Assembly (NCBI GenBank): GCA_949825065.1
Contig: OX463859.1
Coordinates: 10,503,606 to 10,567,605, forward strand
Reading direction: 5' to 3'
Length of the DNA stretch: 64,000 bases
Source of the DNA: Odontocerum albicorne
Lineage: Eukaryota > Arthropoda > Insecta > Trichoptera > Odontoceridae
Each line of letters starts with the position of its first letter. Position 1 is the first letter of the stretch. The translations under genes were made by a program, and so were the position numbers. Positions 1 through 10,126 of the stretch are shown here, in pieces. Under the pieces are notes generated by a model. The model saw only the letters and a list, made by a program, of their open reading frames with translations. It had not been told where the DNA came from and did no database searches.

Positions 1-1
1 A

Positions 2-402
2 CTTACGTATGGCTGCGAGACATGGCCGCTCATAGAAAATAACACACAAAAGCTACAGACCGCACAAAGAGGCATGGAGAGATGCATGTTGGGATATACT
101 AAAAGAGACCGTAAATAAAACACCTGGATTCGCAATATAACAAAGGTAGAATACGTTATAAAGGTGTGCAAGAAAATGAAGTGGGAATGGGCAGGACACG
201 TAGCCAGAATGTCAGACTCCCGATAGACACCCGAAATAATCCAATGGTACCCAAGAGGCATAAAGTGGCCCAGAAGAAGATCGAAGATACGCTGGATGGA
301 TGAAATCAGGAAGCATGGCAGCATCACATGGCATCAACGAGCAAAAAAACGAACTATTTGGAGTCAACTTTGAGAGACCTTTATCCAGCAGTGGATCGAC
401 CC
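2..402 (+). pseudogene. RTE-like LINE, reverse transcriptase C-terminal fragment
   Basis: Frame 2 reads as the tail of a non-LTR retrotransposon reverse transcriptase: LTYGCETW, then a basic middle with WEWAGHVARM, then RWMDEIRKHG. The order 'TYGCETW ... GHVARM ... RWMDE' is typical of the thumb/C-terminal part of RTE-type ORF2 proteins. At least three in-frame stops interrupt it (for example after RDRK and after DSR), so it is dead. The copy runs off the left edge of the window, so its upstream extent is unknown. Confidence 0.75.
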
Positions 403-439
403 TGGTTGAAAATGGTATCATGAACAAAGGAGCATATTG

Positions 440-800
440 ATGGTTCGTCCTGTAGAAAGAATGAGCGATGAAATATTAAAAAATATATACCTTATAAACG
501 ATTAGTATAGAAGATACGAGTTAAAATGTGGCACTAATAAATGCTGTAAATATGCACCACTGAGAAGAATATATGGGGTGACAATGTATGACAGAACACG
601 AAATGAAGTGATTAGGGATGAATGTCAACTTCACGCTGAATGTATTGTGTTAAGGAAGCCCAAGAAGAGCACTCTGGGGTTGTGTGGGTACACGGAATGA
701 ATGCGTGAAGGGATTTTTATAAAACTAATCTACCGTGCAAATGTGAGTGGAAAGTGGGGAAAAAGAAGACCAAGTTAGTATGGTTGAATCAAGTGAATGA
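440..800 (+). mobile_element. LINE family A 3' fragment (degenerate)
   Basis: Reads, with frameshifts, as LRRIYGVTMYDRTRNEVI followed by a basic stretch ending in a GKRRP-like motif, the C-terminal region of a LINE reverse transcriptase. The same segment recurs at least ten times in this window on both strands (for example 7425, 12935, 21735, 45480). Multiple stops; no intact frame. Confidence 0.6.
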
Positions 801-1284
801 TATTTACCTATTCACCTATTACTTCAATATTCTCCTTATGAAACCTGTGCAGTCTTTCTTTCTTACCCGAAATGTTGAATACGTTAATCTAGGTACAAGA
901 AGAATGTCCACAAAATAACTGAAGGTTTATCGGGAAATTCGGTCACTTTATTGTCTTCAATGGAAAACGTCTCTCTATGACATCAATTCTATAGCCTCTT
1001 AATTGCCCTCAACTTCCATGTTTTCACATCTTACAATAAAACGGACAAGACTTTTGATAGTCGTATCATTGACCAGACGTATCATCTTTCATATCTTCTT
1101 CAGACGAACTTACTGCCCGTTTTGTAATGACAGTTCTACTTTTGGCAGTCGTATTATTGACCAGTCGTATCATCTTTCAGTTAAATCTTTGAATTGTGTG
1201 TTTCTTAATATCATTTTTATATTATATCGGCTTTAGGTGTAGTGTAGTTTATTGTGTAGTTTTCATGTAACGTCATAAATTTGG
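801..1284. other. No gene; 88-bp-spaced direct repeat
   Basis: No coding gene seen. A ~46-bp segment containing TTGACCAG and CGTATCATCTTTCA occurs at 1050-1095 and again at 1138-1183 with about 90% identity, a local duplication of unknown origin. Confidence 0.6.
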
Positions 1285-1400
1285 TAAGTCCTCTCAAAAA
1301 GGAGTTGGCCTTAAGTGCTTCCTAAAGCTACATACGCCACCCAAATCTCTAATATACCACAGGACCTGCAACGGCAAAAGCAGTATTATAATAATCGTAC
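1285..1400 (-). repeat. Interspersed repeat E, minus copy
   Basis: On the minus strand this reads as a segment with GGGTGGCGTA and TAGCTTTAGGAAGCACTT. A plus-strand copy with the same motifs lies at 29985-30100, and a weaker minus copy near 53520. Family not recognised. Confidence 0.5.
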
Positions 1401-1478
1401 TTCGCCCTATTGGATTGATTTGGCGATGTTGGCCGCATACGGTCCGCTGGCCGCGTACTGAATAGGTATGGTCTATAC

Positions 1479-1672
1479 CAGTGTTTCCCAACGTGGGCCA
1501 CACGCCCCACAGGGAGGCAATTTGATTTTTAAGGGGGGCAATTCGAAAATTGACTCGTTCAGAGTTTAGTCGTATTTTGATCGCTTTGTCGCGTCACCGT
1601 TACGTAGGGGGGGCATAAGAATTTTAGAAAGGCTTAGGTGGGGCATAGCATAAAAAACGTTGGGAAACACTG
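1479..1672. mobile_element. hAT-type MITE, 194 bp
   Basis: Terminal inverted repeats CAGTGTTTCCCAACG and CGTTGGGAAACACTG are perfect over 15 bp. They are flanked by 8-bp target duplications GTCTATAC (1471-1478) and GTCTAGAC (1673-1680), which match at 7 of 8. The 8-bp duplication and the CAGTG ends are diagnostic of the hAT superfamily. The interior is non-coding. Confidence 0.88.
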
Positions 1673-1680
1673 GTCTAGAC

Positions 1681-2840
1681 TCTAGCTAGAGCATAACTAA
1701 TAAAGAACCTTTTAATTAATGGTTATTAGTTAGATCGTGTTCATATTTTTCAGAAGAAAATAAATTATAAATAAAGGAAAATATTTTAATTCGAATGCGG
1801 CTCTGAAAAATCAATGCAAATTTTCATTTCCACCCTTAAGTGGCGCAAGTTTTCACCATATTGGCTATCGGTCGTTAAGTTAACTCTCCATGACCGTATA
1901 TTACCACGCTTTGTCACCCCTGCAGTTCATGATGGAGTTCCGGCCCCTCCCCCGAGCGTGCCATAGCACCCACTATATAAGGGATGCAACTTGTTAACTG
2001 CTAACTTGCACCGTGTCTGTAACTTATACTATCGTTGCTAACTAGATTTTGGTTGAGTTAATTATTATTGAGTTCAGAAAGCAGGGGTCTTCAATCTTTG
2101 TTAAAATGACGTATCGACAGTGCTCTAAAAAAACATGAAAACACACTACTAATTTGCCAGTTATATGAGTAATTTTCCAACTTTTTTGTTTCTCGACATC
2201 CTAAGTATGTAAAGATTTTTTCACGGCACTCAAAAAAAACTTGCTAATTACTCGTATTAGGATGGATAAGCCTGTTTTCCACCACACAGTTTCTTAAATC
2301 TGGATATCAAACTAAACACAGCACTCTCAGTTTCTGATCCACGTTGAGTTTTAAGCGATATTAATCTTACTTTTAGCGATATTTTGTTAAGTCCAAGTCT
2401 CACTTATATACGTCAAAGTGAGCACAAACACTCAATTATGTATTGCCATTTTTTCTATTGTTGATTTTTCGCGGTTTTTGTACTCGTATGTTATCTATAC
2501 ATTAAGTGCTCGGTTCCCTGTTGCCACCAATCTTTCTATATCCCTTTTTATTCGCCCATCATACGAAAACATACTGCCCAGATAACATAACTCACCAACC
2601 AAACAAATCATAGCATACGATACTTAATAAATAATATTAAAAAAAGATTATTATCTTCCGATCCAGTTCACCTTCTTCTTTCGTTCTATATAATCTACAC
2701 GTTTCTTTCTTTCTTACAACAACAAAACCCCCTTCCAATATCTCTTCCGTTTATCCAATTTGAAATACATGACGACAATATAAAACACTCCGGTCTTTTT
2801 GTCGTCTAGATTGCACGGGGGCTGCCAAAGAGGTAATAAT
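1681..2840. other. No recognised gene; TATA-like box and hAT-like end
   Basis: AT-rich with no supported coding region. It contains a TATATAAGG box near 1974-1982 just downstream of a locally C/G-rich patch, which could be a core promoter but has no recognisable gene after it. CAGGGGTCTTCAATC at 2083 resembles a hAT terminus without a partner. Confidence 0.4.
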
Positions 2841-2847
2841 TTCAGTT

Positions 2848-3039
2848 TTGCATACCTATCAAGCCGGCTCCGGATCGAAATCTAATTCAACTTTATTTTT
2901 CCAGAACGAATCTGAATACTATACGAACTGTGGAACCTATCGTCGAAGCGTTCCCCATGAAAAATATCTGAAATGTCCACGATATACAAACGGGAATCCA
3001 AGGAAAGCGAATGCGTTAAGTGTTTTGAGGTATATTTAG
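2848..3039 (+). CDS. Possible orphan exon, cysteine-containing peptide
   Basis: A short open stretch is preceded at about 2900 by a pyrimidine-rich acceptor-like sequence ending in TTTTTCCAG, after which the frame reads NESEYYTNCGTYRRS and continues to KYLKCPRYTNGN. The NE-x-Y-x-x-CGT pattern faintly recalls the start of trypsin-inhibitor-like (TIL) domains, but most of the expected cysteines are missing. It may be a decayed or single host exon, or chance. I do not assign a function. Confidence 0.2.
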   Translation: MHTYQAGSGSKSNSTLFFQNESEYYTNCGTYRRSVPHEKYLKCPRYTNGNPRKANALSVLRYI

Positions 3040-3434
3040 TCGTATGTTTTTAAGGCTTTCGCGGATCTTTGAATCAGTCGTATTAGATCTTTCGGATTAT
3101 TCTATCACATGGTTTGACTTATGATGCTGACGTTTCAACAACGTTGCAGTTTTCATCATAAGGGTTTTTTTTGGTAAATGGCACAATTGATTATAAACAA
3201 GCCTCCTTGAAGGTGGAAAATGCAACGCTTTCGAAATATTGGCACTATATAAGCACAACACCATAAAATATCTTATGCAGATAAGGAAATATTCGATTTT
3301 AATTGGTTAGTCTGCAGTTCTACAAGGATCCCGCTATCTTGAAGCGCAAAAAGGAATTGATCCTGAAACACTTTGCTGTTCACGTGGCGGTATTCTGAAC
3401 GGAAATTATTTGGTGCCGTTCACATATTTTTTTA
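3040..3434. other. No gene recognised
   Basis: AT-rich intergenic sequence. Nothing identifiable on either strand. Confidence 0.5.
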
Positions 3435-3960
3435 TAAGCTATATACATACATACCATCACGGTGTTTCCCTGTCAGGATAGGCAGGGAAGAAAAAGCGCC
3501 AGACTATCCTATCATGACACACCTTACACCTTTTATATATTCATACAACTCCTACAATTTCTCTTACTTTTTATATTTTCTTCTTTAAAAATATCATTCA
3601 CTTGAGCCAATCATACTTTCTTTGGTCTTCCTCTACTACGCATTTCACTTATATCCTTTATTCATTCGTTTTACATGCCTAAACCATCTTAGATTGCTTT
3701 TCTTAATCTAATTTAAAACATACGCCTTAAGTTTACATTTATATATTGTACATATATGATACATTGTCACTTCATGTATTCTCCAAGTGTGCGCATTTCT
3801 ACAGCATCTATCCGGTCCTTTACAGACTTTTTTCAATCCTATACATCAAACTCAGTACTGAAATACTAATGTAAAAGTCCATACAATATATGTTTTAGCG
3901 CCTCATTGACTTTATTTTCTATCGTTACAATCTTCCCTCATCTCCAAAAATACTATCTAA
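3435..3960 (-). mobile_element. LINE family A 3' fragment, minus
   Basis: The left end carries the family's 3' signature, read on the minus strand as CTGCCTATCCTGACAGGGAA followed by TATGTATG. Further right the minus strand encodes remnants of a WFGHV-like motif and a PTLMYGS-like region. 5'-truncated and broken by many stops. Confidence 0.6.
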
Positions 3961-4424
3961 ATAGCAGAAATTTGTAATTTGCTATTCACATGGTACATCT
4001 TTACATAAATTAATTGGCGATATGGGCATGTTGAAGACCGTGGCGCGGTGACAATATTTTGTTCTGTCCTAACAAACAAGCCTTCTAGCAAGCATCTCGC
4101 AATTTTTTGTCGTAGGTGTTTGAAATATTATCGCACTTGGCAGGGAACAACACTCGCACACGTTTATGTCGTGCGAGTATTGTTCTCAGACAAACTCTTA
4201 TGCCAGACTTGGATCAGTTTTATGGGTACCATTAGGGATGTAACCCATGAACTTGGAAGAAATAAAATGTAAATTCGAATGGGCTTGAAATGAAATGTCT
4301 AAATGAACTTAAATATACAAATATATCTGGTTACCGAACATCTGTACTTTTTTCCGTGGTTCTTTATTTGCGATTTTTTTAAGATCTTAAAACTTTAGAA
4401 TTAATAATAATAAAAACAATAAGA
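3961..4424. other. No gene recognised
   Basis: Contains a 74-codon open frame at 4048-4272 (plus) that resembles nothing I know and has no splice or promoter context. Treated as chance. Confidence 0.4.
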
Positions 4425-4429
4425 ATAAC

Positions 4430-4800
4430 TTATATAGCGCTTTTTAGAGAGCAGGCTCTCCTCAAGTGTGCACTAACTCAGAAATCGAATCCACTAACAT
4501 ACAAGTACCATAATAAAACTAATACAAAAAATTAAATAAGTTCCATACGATAGGATATTCCTCTTGATCGAGGATGATCGTCAACCATCTTGTGGATGAA
4601 ATACGCCTGTGCGTGTATGGTGTATAACGTGTAAGCTATTGCAATTCAGCAAACAAACAGTATTGACAGATCAAACCTAAAGTTTCGATGGTAAGGAGAT
4701 CAATGCCCCAAGATGATCTGCTGTAGTATTTCACAAGGCAGCGTTTTATTTTATCTTTTAATATCGATATAAGAATTTATAGTCCGCTGTGTATAAGTAA
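4430..4800. repeat. Repeat R1 fragments (both orientations)
   Basis: 4435-4500 carries the R1 motif TATATAGCGCTTTTTAGAGA (plus sense). 4553-4790 carries the opposite-sense R1 tail with TTGACAGATCAAAC and GATGGTAAGGAGAT. Copies of this tail recur at 6868, 18265 and 22325. R1 is an unclassified interspersed repeat of about 0.6 kb. Confidence 0.6.
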
Positions 4801-4809
4801 CAGAAAAAT

Positions 4810-4925
4810 ATAAATTTAAATGTAAAATGTTGAAGTGTAATGATATGAAGGTGGTGACTGCGGCCTTTACATTGGGTACTTTTCCGCATCTGCATAGGTT
4901 TAGAAAAATATGTTTATTAAAAAAA
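4810..4925 (+). repeat. Repeat R1 coding-like segment, plus copy
   Basis: The plus strand reads KVVTAAFTLGTFPHLHRF and then RKICLLKK without a stop. The same peptide pattern occurs at 53010 (KLVVAAIRLGTS, stop, HLHMFWK) and at 63608, and in minus copies at 18260 and 30150. It is a protein-coding relic shared by all R1 copies; the parent protein is not recognised. Confidence 0.5.
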
Positions 4926-5040
4926 ATACCGACTGATGAACTATTGGGTGTTAACATAAGTTGTGTCCATTTTGAGAGAAAAAAAATACCGAATGATGAA
5001 CTATTGGGTGTTAACATAAGTTCTGTCCATCGAAGTCTAG
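4921..5040. repeat. 60-bp tandem duplication of a mariner end
   Basis: 4921-4980 and 4981-5040 are a near-exact 60-bp duplication. Each contains a copy of the terminal inverted repeat TTGGGTGTTAACATAAGTT. Only the right-hand copy forms the end of the complete mariner derivative at 5004-5427. Confidence 0.85.
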
Positions 5041-5427
5041 TAGTCGTCCGGAACGCTCCATGTCTTTCAGGTCGAAATTACCATCTTTTAAACGCAAAAA
5101 CCACCGATGAGCTGTTATTTCATTCATAGCATCTTCACCGTACACTTCGCAAATACCGCGAGCAACTTTGGCAGCTTTATTCCCTCGATTAAACGCGAAC
5201 AGAAGAAGGTGTCGAAAATGCTCACTTTCGTCAACTTGACATTCCATTTTGAAGGCGTGTAATCTAATAAAATAATATATGTAACGTAAAAGCAAACACA
5301 ATATCTTGTAGAGCAGAAAATTTTCTTTCGAATGACGTATACCATAAAGCCTTTTCCATGTTGTTTTACTTTTGATGCGCATTTTTAATTTGGAAAAAAA
5401 ACGGACAAAACTTATGTTAACACCTAA
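5004..5427 (-). mobile_element. Mariner deletion derivative, 424 bp
   Basis: Inverted ends TTGGGTGTTAACATAAGTT and AACTTATGTTAACACCTAA are bounded by TA dinucleotides at 5002-5003 and 5428-5429, the mariner target site. The minus strand carries only the N-terminal DNA-binding region of the transposase, so the element keeps both ends and a promoter-side segment but has lost the catalytic domain. It could only be moved in trans. Confidence 0.85.
5011..5247 (-). pseudogene. Mariner transposase N-terminal helix-turn-helix domain
   Basis: Starts at an ATG at 5247 and reads HFRHLLLFAFNRGNKAAKVA, then GEDAMNEITAHRWFLRLKDG and FDLKDMERSGR. This is the tandem HTH DNA-binding region of irritans/cecropia-type mariner transposases, the part that binds the inverted repeats. 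About 75 residues of a ~345-residue protein remain; no DDE/D residues are present because the rest is deleted. Confidence 0.88.
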
Positions 5428-5469
5428 TACAATGTACACTACAATCATTACGCCACACATGCACAAACT

Positions 5470-5864
5470 TTAGAACAAGTACAAAACAAATTTCTAAGAT
5501 TTATACATTTTAAACTTGGAATACCACGTGAACAAAGAAATTAGACCAACTTGTTAAATGCAATATTGAACTTTTGAAGCTGTGTGACAGAAGAAAAACA
5601 GCCGATATAGTACTGCTATATAAAATCATTCTCTCAGTAATCGATGCACCTCACTTACTCGCAAGCATTTCATTCCCACTATAGTAGATCCACAAGAGAG
5701 CACAATCCCTTTTATACCGAAAATTCTTATACTTCGATTATGATAATTATAAAATTAACTCCTCCATAATTCGTATGCAAAGACTTGAAAATGAGTTTTG
5801 CAATAATTTAGATATTTTTAATATAGGTACGAGTATATATAGTATAGTATTCGCCAGACTATCA
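5470..5864 (+). pseudogene. CR1/Jockey-type LINE, RT C-terminal fragment
   Basis: With frameshifts the plus strand reads EQVQNKFLRFIHFKLGIPRE, LKLCDRRKTADIVLLYKII and VIDAPHLLASISF. The order 'QnkFLRf.. lGIPR .. RR ..D...LYKi' is characteristic of the C-terminal region after the reverse transcriptase core in CR1/Jockey-like LINEs. No ORF longer than about 40 codons survives. Confidence 0.7.
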
Positions 5865-6864
5865 CAACAATATGTAGAAATAGCTACTAACTTTGTGATA
5901 TCCTTTAATATAAATAACCTAGTATAAACGAAACATTAAGGGCAATACTTTGCCTCTGGAATCGAGTAACCCTGCATCAACATGTGGAAGGTTTCGATTC
6001 TGCAAAGCAACTTGCATCTCGTTCTATAGTACAAGTGAGCCCACGTGTTTTCTATATCTCAAGATCTATCCATAAAATTCTCGAAAAATTCAATTATTCT
6101 TGTTCCATGTAAGCGTTGTTCCACTAAAAACAAGTATTTTACCACTATAAAATAAATCTTCGACAATTACGTAAGTCTGCTGGGTAAAATTTGGTAATAT
6201 TTTGTGATATGCGTAACTTAAATACACATATTAATATTAAATAATTTTAAACAATGACTTTGTAATTTATTATTACTGCTGCTTTTTATATCTCCGTGTT
6301 AGTTTAAGACAAAGTTTTGTATTTTTTGTCAATAATTTTAAGTACTTGTATAACCTGTCACATGTTCATTTATATATGAAATACACTGTTGTGTCGTTAA
6401 TTAAATTAAATAAATAAAATATATAACCATGAAACGAACGCTTAAAACATATCCTATACATACATGAAGTTCAAAATAAAACAAATTCACGTGGTACTCC
6501 AAGAACATTGTTCGTTGACTGTGGACATTTTATAAATTTGCCTATCTCTCCCCGGTGATCTACATTGACTTCTCGAAGGAGACGGTAAAGAATAAATAGG
6601 CAATCACATCTCCTGCCTATCTGCCTATCAGATCCCGGGTGACTATTGCCAACTGCCTACAGGGGGGGGGGGGGGCTAATTTCAAATCGCAGGAAACGCC
6701 AATGGATTCCTCGTTTGATTCCATCAGATTTTAATAGCTTTGAAATGAACTACTGTCCCTCAGAGCAATTATTATTTACTTCAAGTACCTAATAAATTAC
6801 CACTGTTCACTCTGAAATTGTAAAAGTAAAAGCCTAAATTATTCGCGTAGTAACGATAACGATA
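5865..6864. other. No gene; contains a 14-G homopolymer
   Basis: AT-rich non-coding sequence. An uninterrupted run of 14 G on the plus strand lies at 6662-6675, preceded by a moderately GC-rich patch (6540-6660). No gene recognised. Confidence 0.5.
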
Positions 6865-6867
6865 GAC

Positions 6868-7060
6868 AATTCCTCGTGATCGAGTATGATTGTCACTCGT
6901 CCAGTAGATGGAAAACGACTGTACGTGTATTGGTTTATTATACGCATGCTATTGCACTTCAGCAAGTAAAAACTCTTGACAAACCAAACCCAAAGTTTCG
7001 ATGGTAAAGAGATCGCAATTCCAAATTAATCTGAAGTCTTTCGCTAGTCAGAGGTTTTTC
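6868..7060 (-). repeat. Repeat R1 tail, minus copy
   Basis: Shares CTCGTGATCGAGTATGATTG, ATTGCACTTCAGCAAG and CTTGACA...CAAAC with 4553-4790 and 18265-18470. Non-coding. Confidence 0.55.
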
Positions 7061-7134
7061 TAAATAGTCCTTTTTTGCGTTTTGTGTTGTGAGACGCACC
7101 CTGATAAAAGAGAAAAAAAATTACCTGTTTTCTC

Positions 7135-7177
7135 ATAGGGGATGAAAATATACCAATGGTATATTTTCATCCCCTAT
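7135..7177. repeat. Perfect 43-bp palindrome
   Basis: Arms of 21 bp (7135-7155 and 7157-7177) are perfectly complementary around a single A at 7156; the arm begins ATAGGGGATGAAAATATACC. It is the tightest palindrome in the window. No flanking element ends were recognised. Confidence 0.9.
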
Positions 7178-7424
7178 AGGTGGGCTATATTTTAATAATT
7201 GACAACCTTGTTTTTATCTCACTTTCAGACCATATATAATGAACCTGGGTCGCCATTGGCAAATTGAAAGCAAAACATTCTTTAAAGTACAATAATATTT
7301 TATTACTGCCCTATAAAATTTATAAACTTATTTTTAATATTTAGCAATGAGATGAGTTTAAAAAAAACCACATAATTAACGGAATATGAATAAAATTAAA
7401 AGCCTTAACTTCATTTCATAATAC

Positions 7425-7790
7425 GTGGAGTGACAATGTATGGCAGAATACTGAATGGCGTGATTAGGGATGAGTTTGAACTTAAGTAAGATGAAGAAGA
7501 GCGCTCTAAAATAGTTTGGGAATGTTGAATAATTGAAGAACGACTAACAAAATAAATTTACAGATGAAAATTGAGTGTAAGGCGTGGTAGAGGAAGATCA
7601 AGGAAAGAATTATTGAGTCATGTGAATGATTTAAAAAAAAAAGGAAATATAAAGCCAGTGAAATCATAAGAGTTTTATGATAAGGTATATGCATGTAGAG
7701 GAGGTGAAATATATTTTTCGCGAAAGGAAAATCTGTCATTTTAATTACCTCAAGAAGGAAACAGCGTGATGGTAAGTATGTATGTATTAT
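7425..7790 (+). mobile_element. LINE family A 3' fragment with 3' end
   Basis: Follows the family A pattern: GGAGTGACAATGTATGGCAG (RT C-terminus), a GRGRSRK-like basic stretch at about 7590, and near 7755 the terminal GGAAACAGCGTGATGG followed by TATGTATG repeats. Many stops. The 3' terminus is complete. Confidence 0.6.
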
Positions 7791-7879
7791 ATGTAATTTC
7801 CTTTAATTCCAGCATAATTTTTAACGTACAATTAATTTTTCCGCATTTTTACTCAATGAATTTAAGTATCATAAATCTT

Positions 7880-8578
7880 CTCCCTGGCTCCATCCCGACT
7901 CATTGTCTGCGAAGACTGTTGGGGTCAGCTCTCCTCGTCCTCAGGTTGTATGCTCTTCTGTCCCGGACTAGGTCCCCCAGGCCGTCCCTCTGCATCAGGT
8001 TATCTTTTTGCCCCACCCATGAATTCTTTGGCCTTCCTCTGGTTGTTATTCGAGGAAGATCCATGGAGATTACCTGGTTCACAATGTGATCGGGTGCTCT
8101 GCGTCCAACGTGCCCATACCATCTCAATCGTCTCTCCTCCATCTTGCTGTTGATGTCTGTAACACCCAGGCTTCCACGAATGCGTGAGCTTCTTATTTTG
8201 TCTCTTAGGGACACACCTGCTGACCACCTTAGCATGCGCATTTCAGCAGTTTCTAGTTGCCTAGAGTAAGAACTATACATCGTCCAGCATTCGGAGCCAT
8301 AGAGGAGTGCGGGTCTGACAATCGTTTGGTATACTTTTCCTTTTAACTTTACTGGCATTTTCGGATCACATAGAACTCCCGTCATTGATCTAAACTTCAT
8401 CCATCCCACACTAATTCTATGTGTTACATCTGCTGCACATCCTCCATCGCTATGGATGAGTGATCCAAGATACTTAAAGGAGTCACAATTTGGCAATGTT
8501 TCTCCATCCATTTGCATTACGGGAGTGACAGCATTTGTGTTCTCGGATGGTAGGTACAGGTACTCTGTTTTCTTTCTG
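7880..8578 (-). pseudogene. RTE-clade LINE, RT C-terminal fragment (5'-truncated)
   Basis: The minus strand has a long open frame containing FKYLGSLIHSDGG, DVTHRISVGWMKFR, TGVLCDPKMPVKLKGK, RPALLYGSECWTM, AEMRMLRWSAG and RLRWYGHVGRRAPDHIV. These are the signature blocks after the RT palm in RTE-clade LINE proteins, acting in target-primed reverse transcription. The frame runs upstream to YLPSENTNAVTPVM at about 8578, where homology stops; the YADD core and endonuclease are missing. It ends in ADPNSLRRQ and a stop near 7900. This is the least decayed LINE tail here; related pieces lie at 42275 and 63836. Confidence 0.85.
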
Positions 8579-8720
8579 TATCATAAATGATCAAGTAAAT
8601 TTATTTTTTAAGATGGTTTGAACACGAAAGATTGGCTAAGCGAGTATAAAACTCAGAAGTGCAAATTGTACGTGGAAGATTAAGAACATATAGCTGGATC
8701 AAGTTATCTATAATATATTA
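8579..8720 (+). mobile_element. LINE family A fragment
   Basis: Contains AAGATGGTTTGAACACG and GTACGTGGAAGATTAAGAAC, corresponding to the RWF(G)HV and GRLRT(W)xxW blocks of family A. Short and degenerate, abutting the RTE fragment on the opposite strand. Confidence 0.45.
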
Positions 8721-9239
8721 TGAAAGTATATAAAGTGAGAATTGTGAATAATGGAAAGAGATATTTATGAATATGAAGAAGTTCAAAGTTTTGAGCTTGA
8801 ATAGAATTTTTTTGGAAATCAGTTCTCTCTGCCTACCCTGCAATGTAATTGACGTGATGATAGGAATATTTGTAAATTTATCCTCTTCACTACTTCCTAC
8901 TTTTTTTCTATACATAATACTGTAGACGATGTGTGTATAGTCATTTCTTATTATATTGATTATAATAGCAGATATGACATTTGTGTAGTCACTATTTACT
9001 CTATTCCGTTTAATACCATAGATAACACATTTATATACACAGTCACTTATTTCTGTATTCTCCAAACATCATGTACAACATTTCTATAGTAGCTTCTTTC
9101 GTTATTCCTTATTGTATCGGGCGTATACGACACCTAAAACATGTGATGTATTTGTTTTCCTTTTTGTTTATATTTTGATGTCGTATTTGGTATTTTTATG
9201 TATAATTTTATGTTTGATGAGGTCCGCGCTGTGTCAAGA
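8721..9239. other. No gene recognised
   Basis: A 115-codon minus-strand open frame (8718-9065) is rich in I, N and Y as expected from AT-rich DNA and lacks any recognisable motif. I regard it as spurious. Confidence 0.5.
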
Positions 9240-9412
9240 CCGTAACTGAAATGTTCCTTATGCTTGGCCATCGCACTTGCACTTGACAGTATCAAAAGTC
9301 GGCCGGCCCATGCATGCGAAAACTTGTGAGAATTGTGATACTTCGCAAGTCATGACAGCATGCACGGGCGAAAACAGGCGTTTGCGATGAGCGATTGGCC
9401 GCACATAAGGAG
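9240..9412. other. GC-rich island with imperfect inverted repeat
   Basis: Clearly richer in CpG than its surroundings. CCTTATGCTTGGCCATCGC near the left is loosely mirrored by GCGATTGGCCGCACATAAGG on the right, and GTATCA/TGATAC and CATGC/GCATG pairs lie inside. It may be a small foldback element or a regulatory island; not assigned. Confidence 0.35.
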
Positions 9413-9588
9413 CGCAAAAGTCGAAAAAATACATTATCAGTTCACTCTGTCTACTGCCTATTACTTGCGACCATCTACTTCCTGCTAAAGAGGAATCTCT
9501 TCACCCTGCTACTTTTCACCGACCTTTTCATCGTGAGCCGAAATCTCCGAGCATTGAGCAGCAGCTATCCACCTACGAGTATTTCTAG

Positions 9589-9672
9589 TTTTTGTACTGG
9601 TGTCTTATACTTATAATACGTAGATAACAGTTTTTGTACTGGTGCCGTATACTTATAATACGTAGATAACAG
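9589..9672. repeat. 42-bp tandem duplication
   Basis: Two head-to-tail copies starting TTTTTGTACTGGTG and ending ACGTAGATAACAG differ at only two or three positions, suggesting a recent duplication. Confidence 0.85.
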
Positions 9673-9809
9673 ATTTATATTATATACCTACAGTCACTTC
9701 TTCCTATATTCTCCAAACACCATGGACAAAATTTGTTTAGTTATTTCCTACTCTTTTCTCCATAAGACCATGGGCAGCGTTAGTAACTTGTAATTAAGTT
9801 TAACTAACT

Positions 9810-9866
9810 TACCTGAAGAAGACAGTATAGTGTAAGTTGAAACGCACATTATAATGTATGTTAAAA
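9810..9866 (+). other. Hammerhead-like CTGAAGA...GAAAC relic
   Basis: CCTGAAGAAGACAG is followed 14 bases later by AAGTTGAAACGCAC, the spacing of the conserved core of Penelope-element hammerhead motifs (CUGANGA, stem II, GAAA). Stem II pairs poorly, so this is at best a degenerate relic. Confidence 0.25.
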
Positions 9867-10092
9867 AGAAAAATACTCATAAATACAGTTAAAGTTAACA
9901 ATATCTAATGTATATTTTTAATGAATAAATTATATGATTTATTTAAACAAATTATGAAATACTAATTATCCTCTAATTAAGAAAATACTATATAATTGGA
10001 AATAAAATTATATGAAATATTAACGAACATGAATTTTGTGGTTAGACATTGTTCACTTGAATTAATCACCAACGGCAATAAAAATTCTTTTT
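9867..10092. other. No gene recognised
   Basis: AT-rich spacer leading into the tRNA gene. Confidence 0.5.
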
Positions 10093-10126
10093 GTCCAGTG
10101 GCCTAATCTTGGCACGCTTCCCGCTA
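10093..10126 (+). promoter_or_regulatory. Conserved 5' flank of tRNA-Lys gene
   Basis: The motif CTAATCTTGGCAC and then CCCGCTA lies immediately upstream. The same motif precedes the other two tRNA-Lys genes (12680-12712 on the minus strand; 63097-63130), although the sequence further out differs. It is a candidate RNA polymerase III upstream element, or the remnant of the duplicated unit. Confidence 0.5.

Noticed and set aside
1960..2010. TATATAAGG box as a real promoter
   Set aside because: No gene or transcript-like sequence follows; kept only as a remark in the surrounding entry.
6530..6620. IYIDFSKE-like phrase suggesting LINE RT motif A
   Set aside because: Only about eight residues resemble the motif and no flanking RT blocks could be read; likely chance.
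7766..8153. Plus-strand frames of 107 and 67 codons
   Set aside because: Antisense shadows of the RTE reverse transcriptase fragment on the minus strand, which has clear family motifs.
9395..9616. 73-codon plus-strand frame
   Set aside because: Low-complexity hydrophobic frame crossing a tandem duplication, without motif or context.
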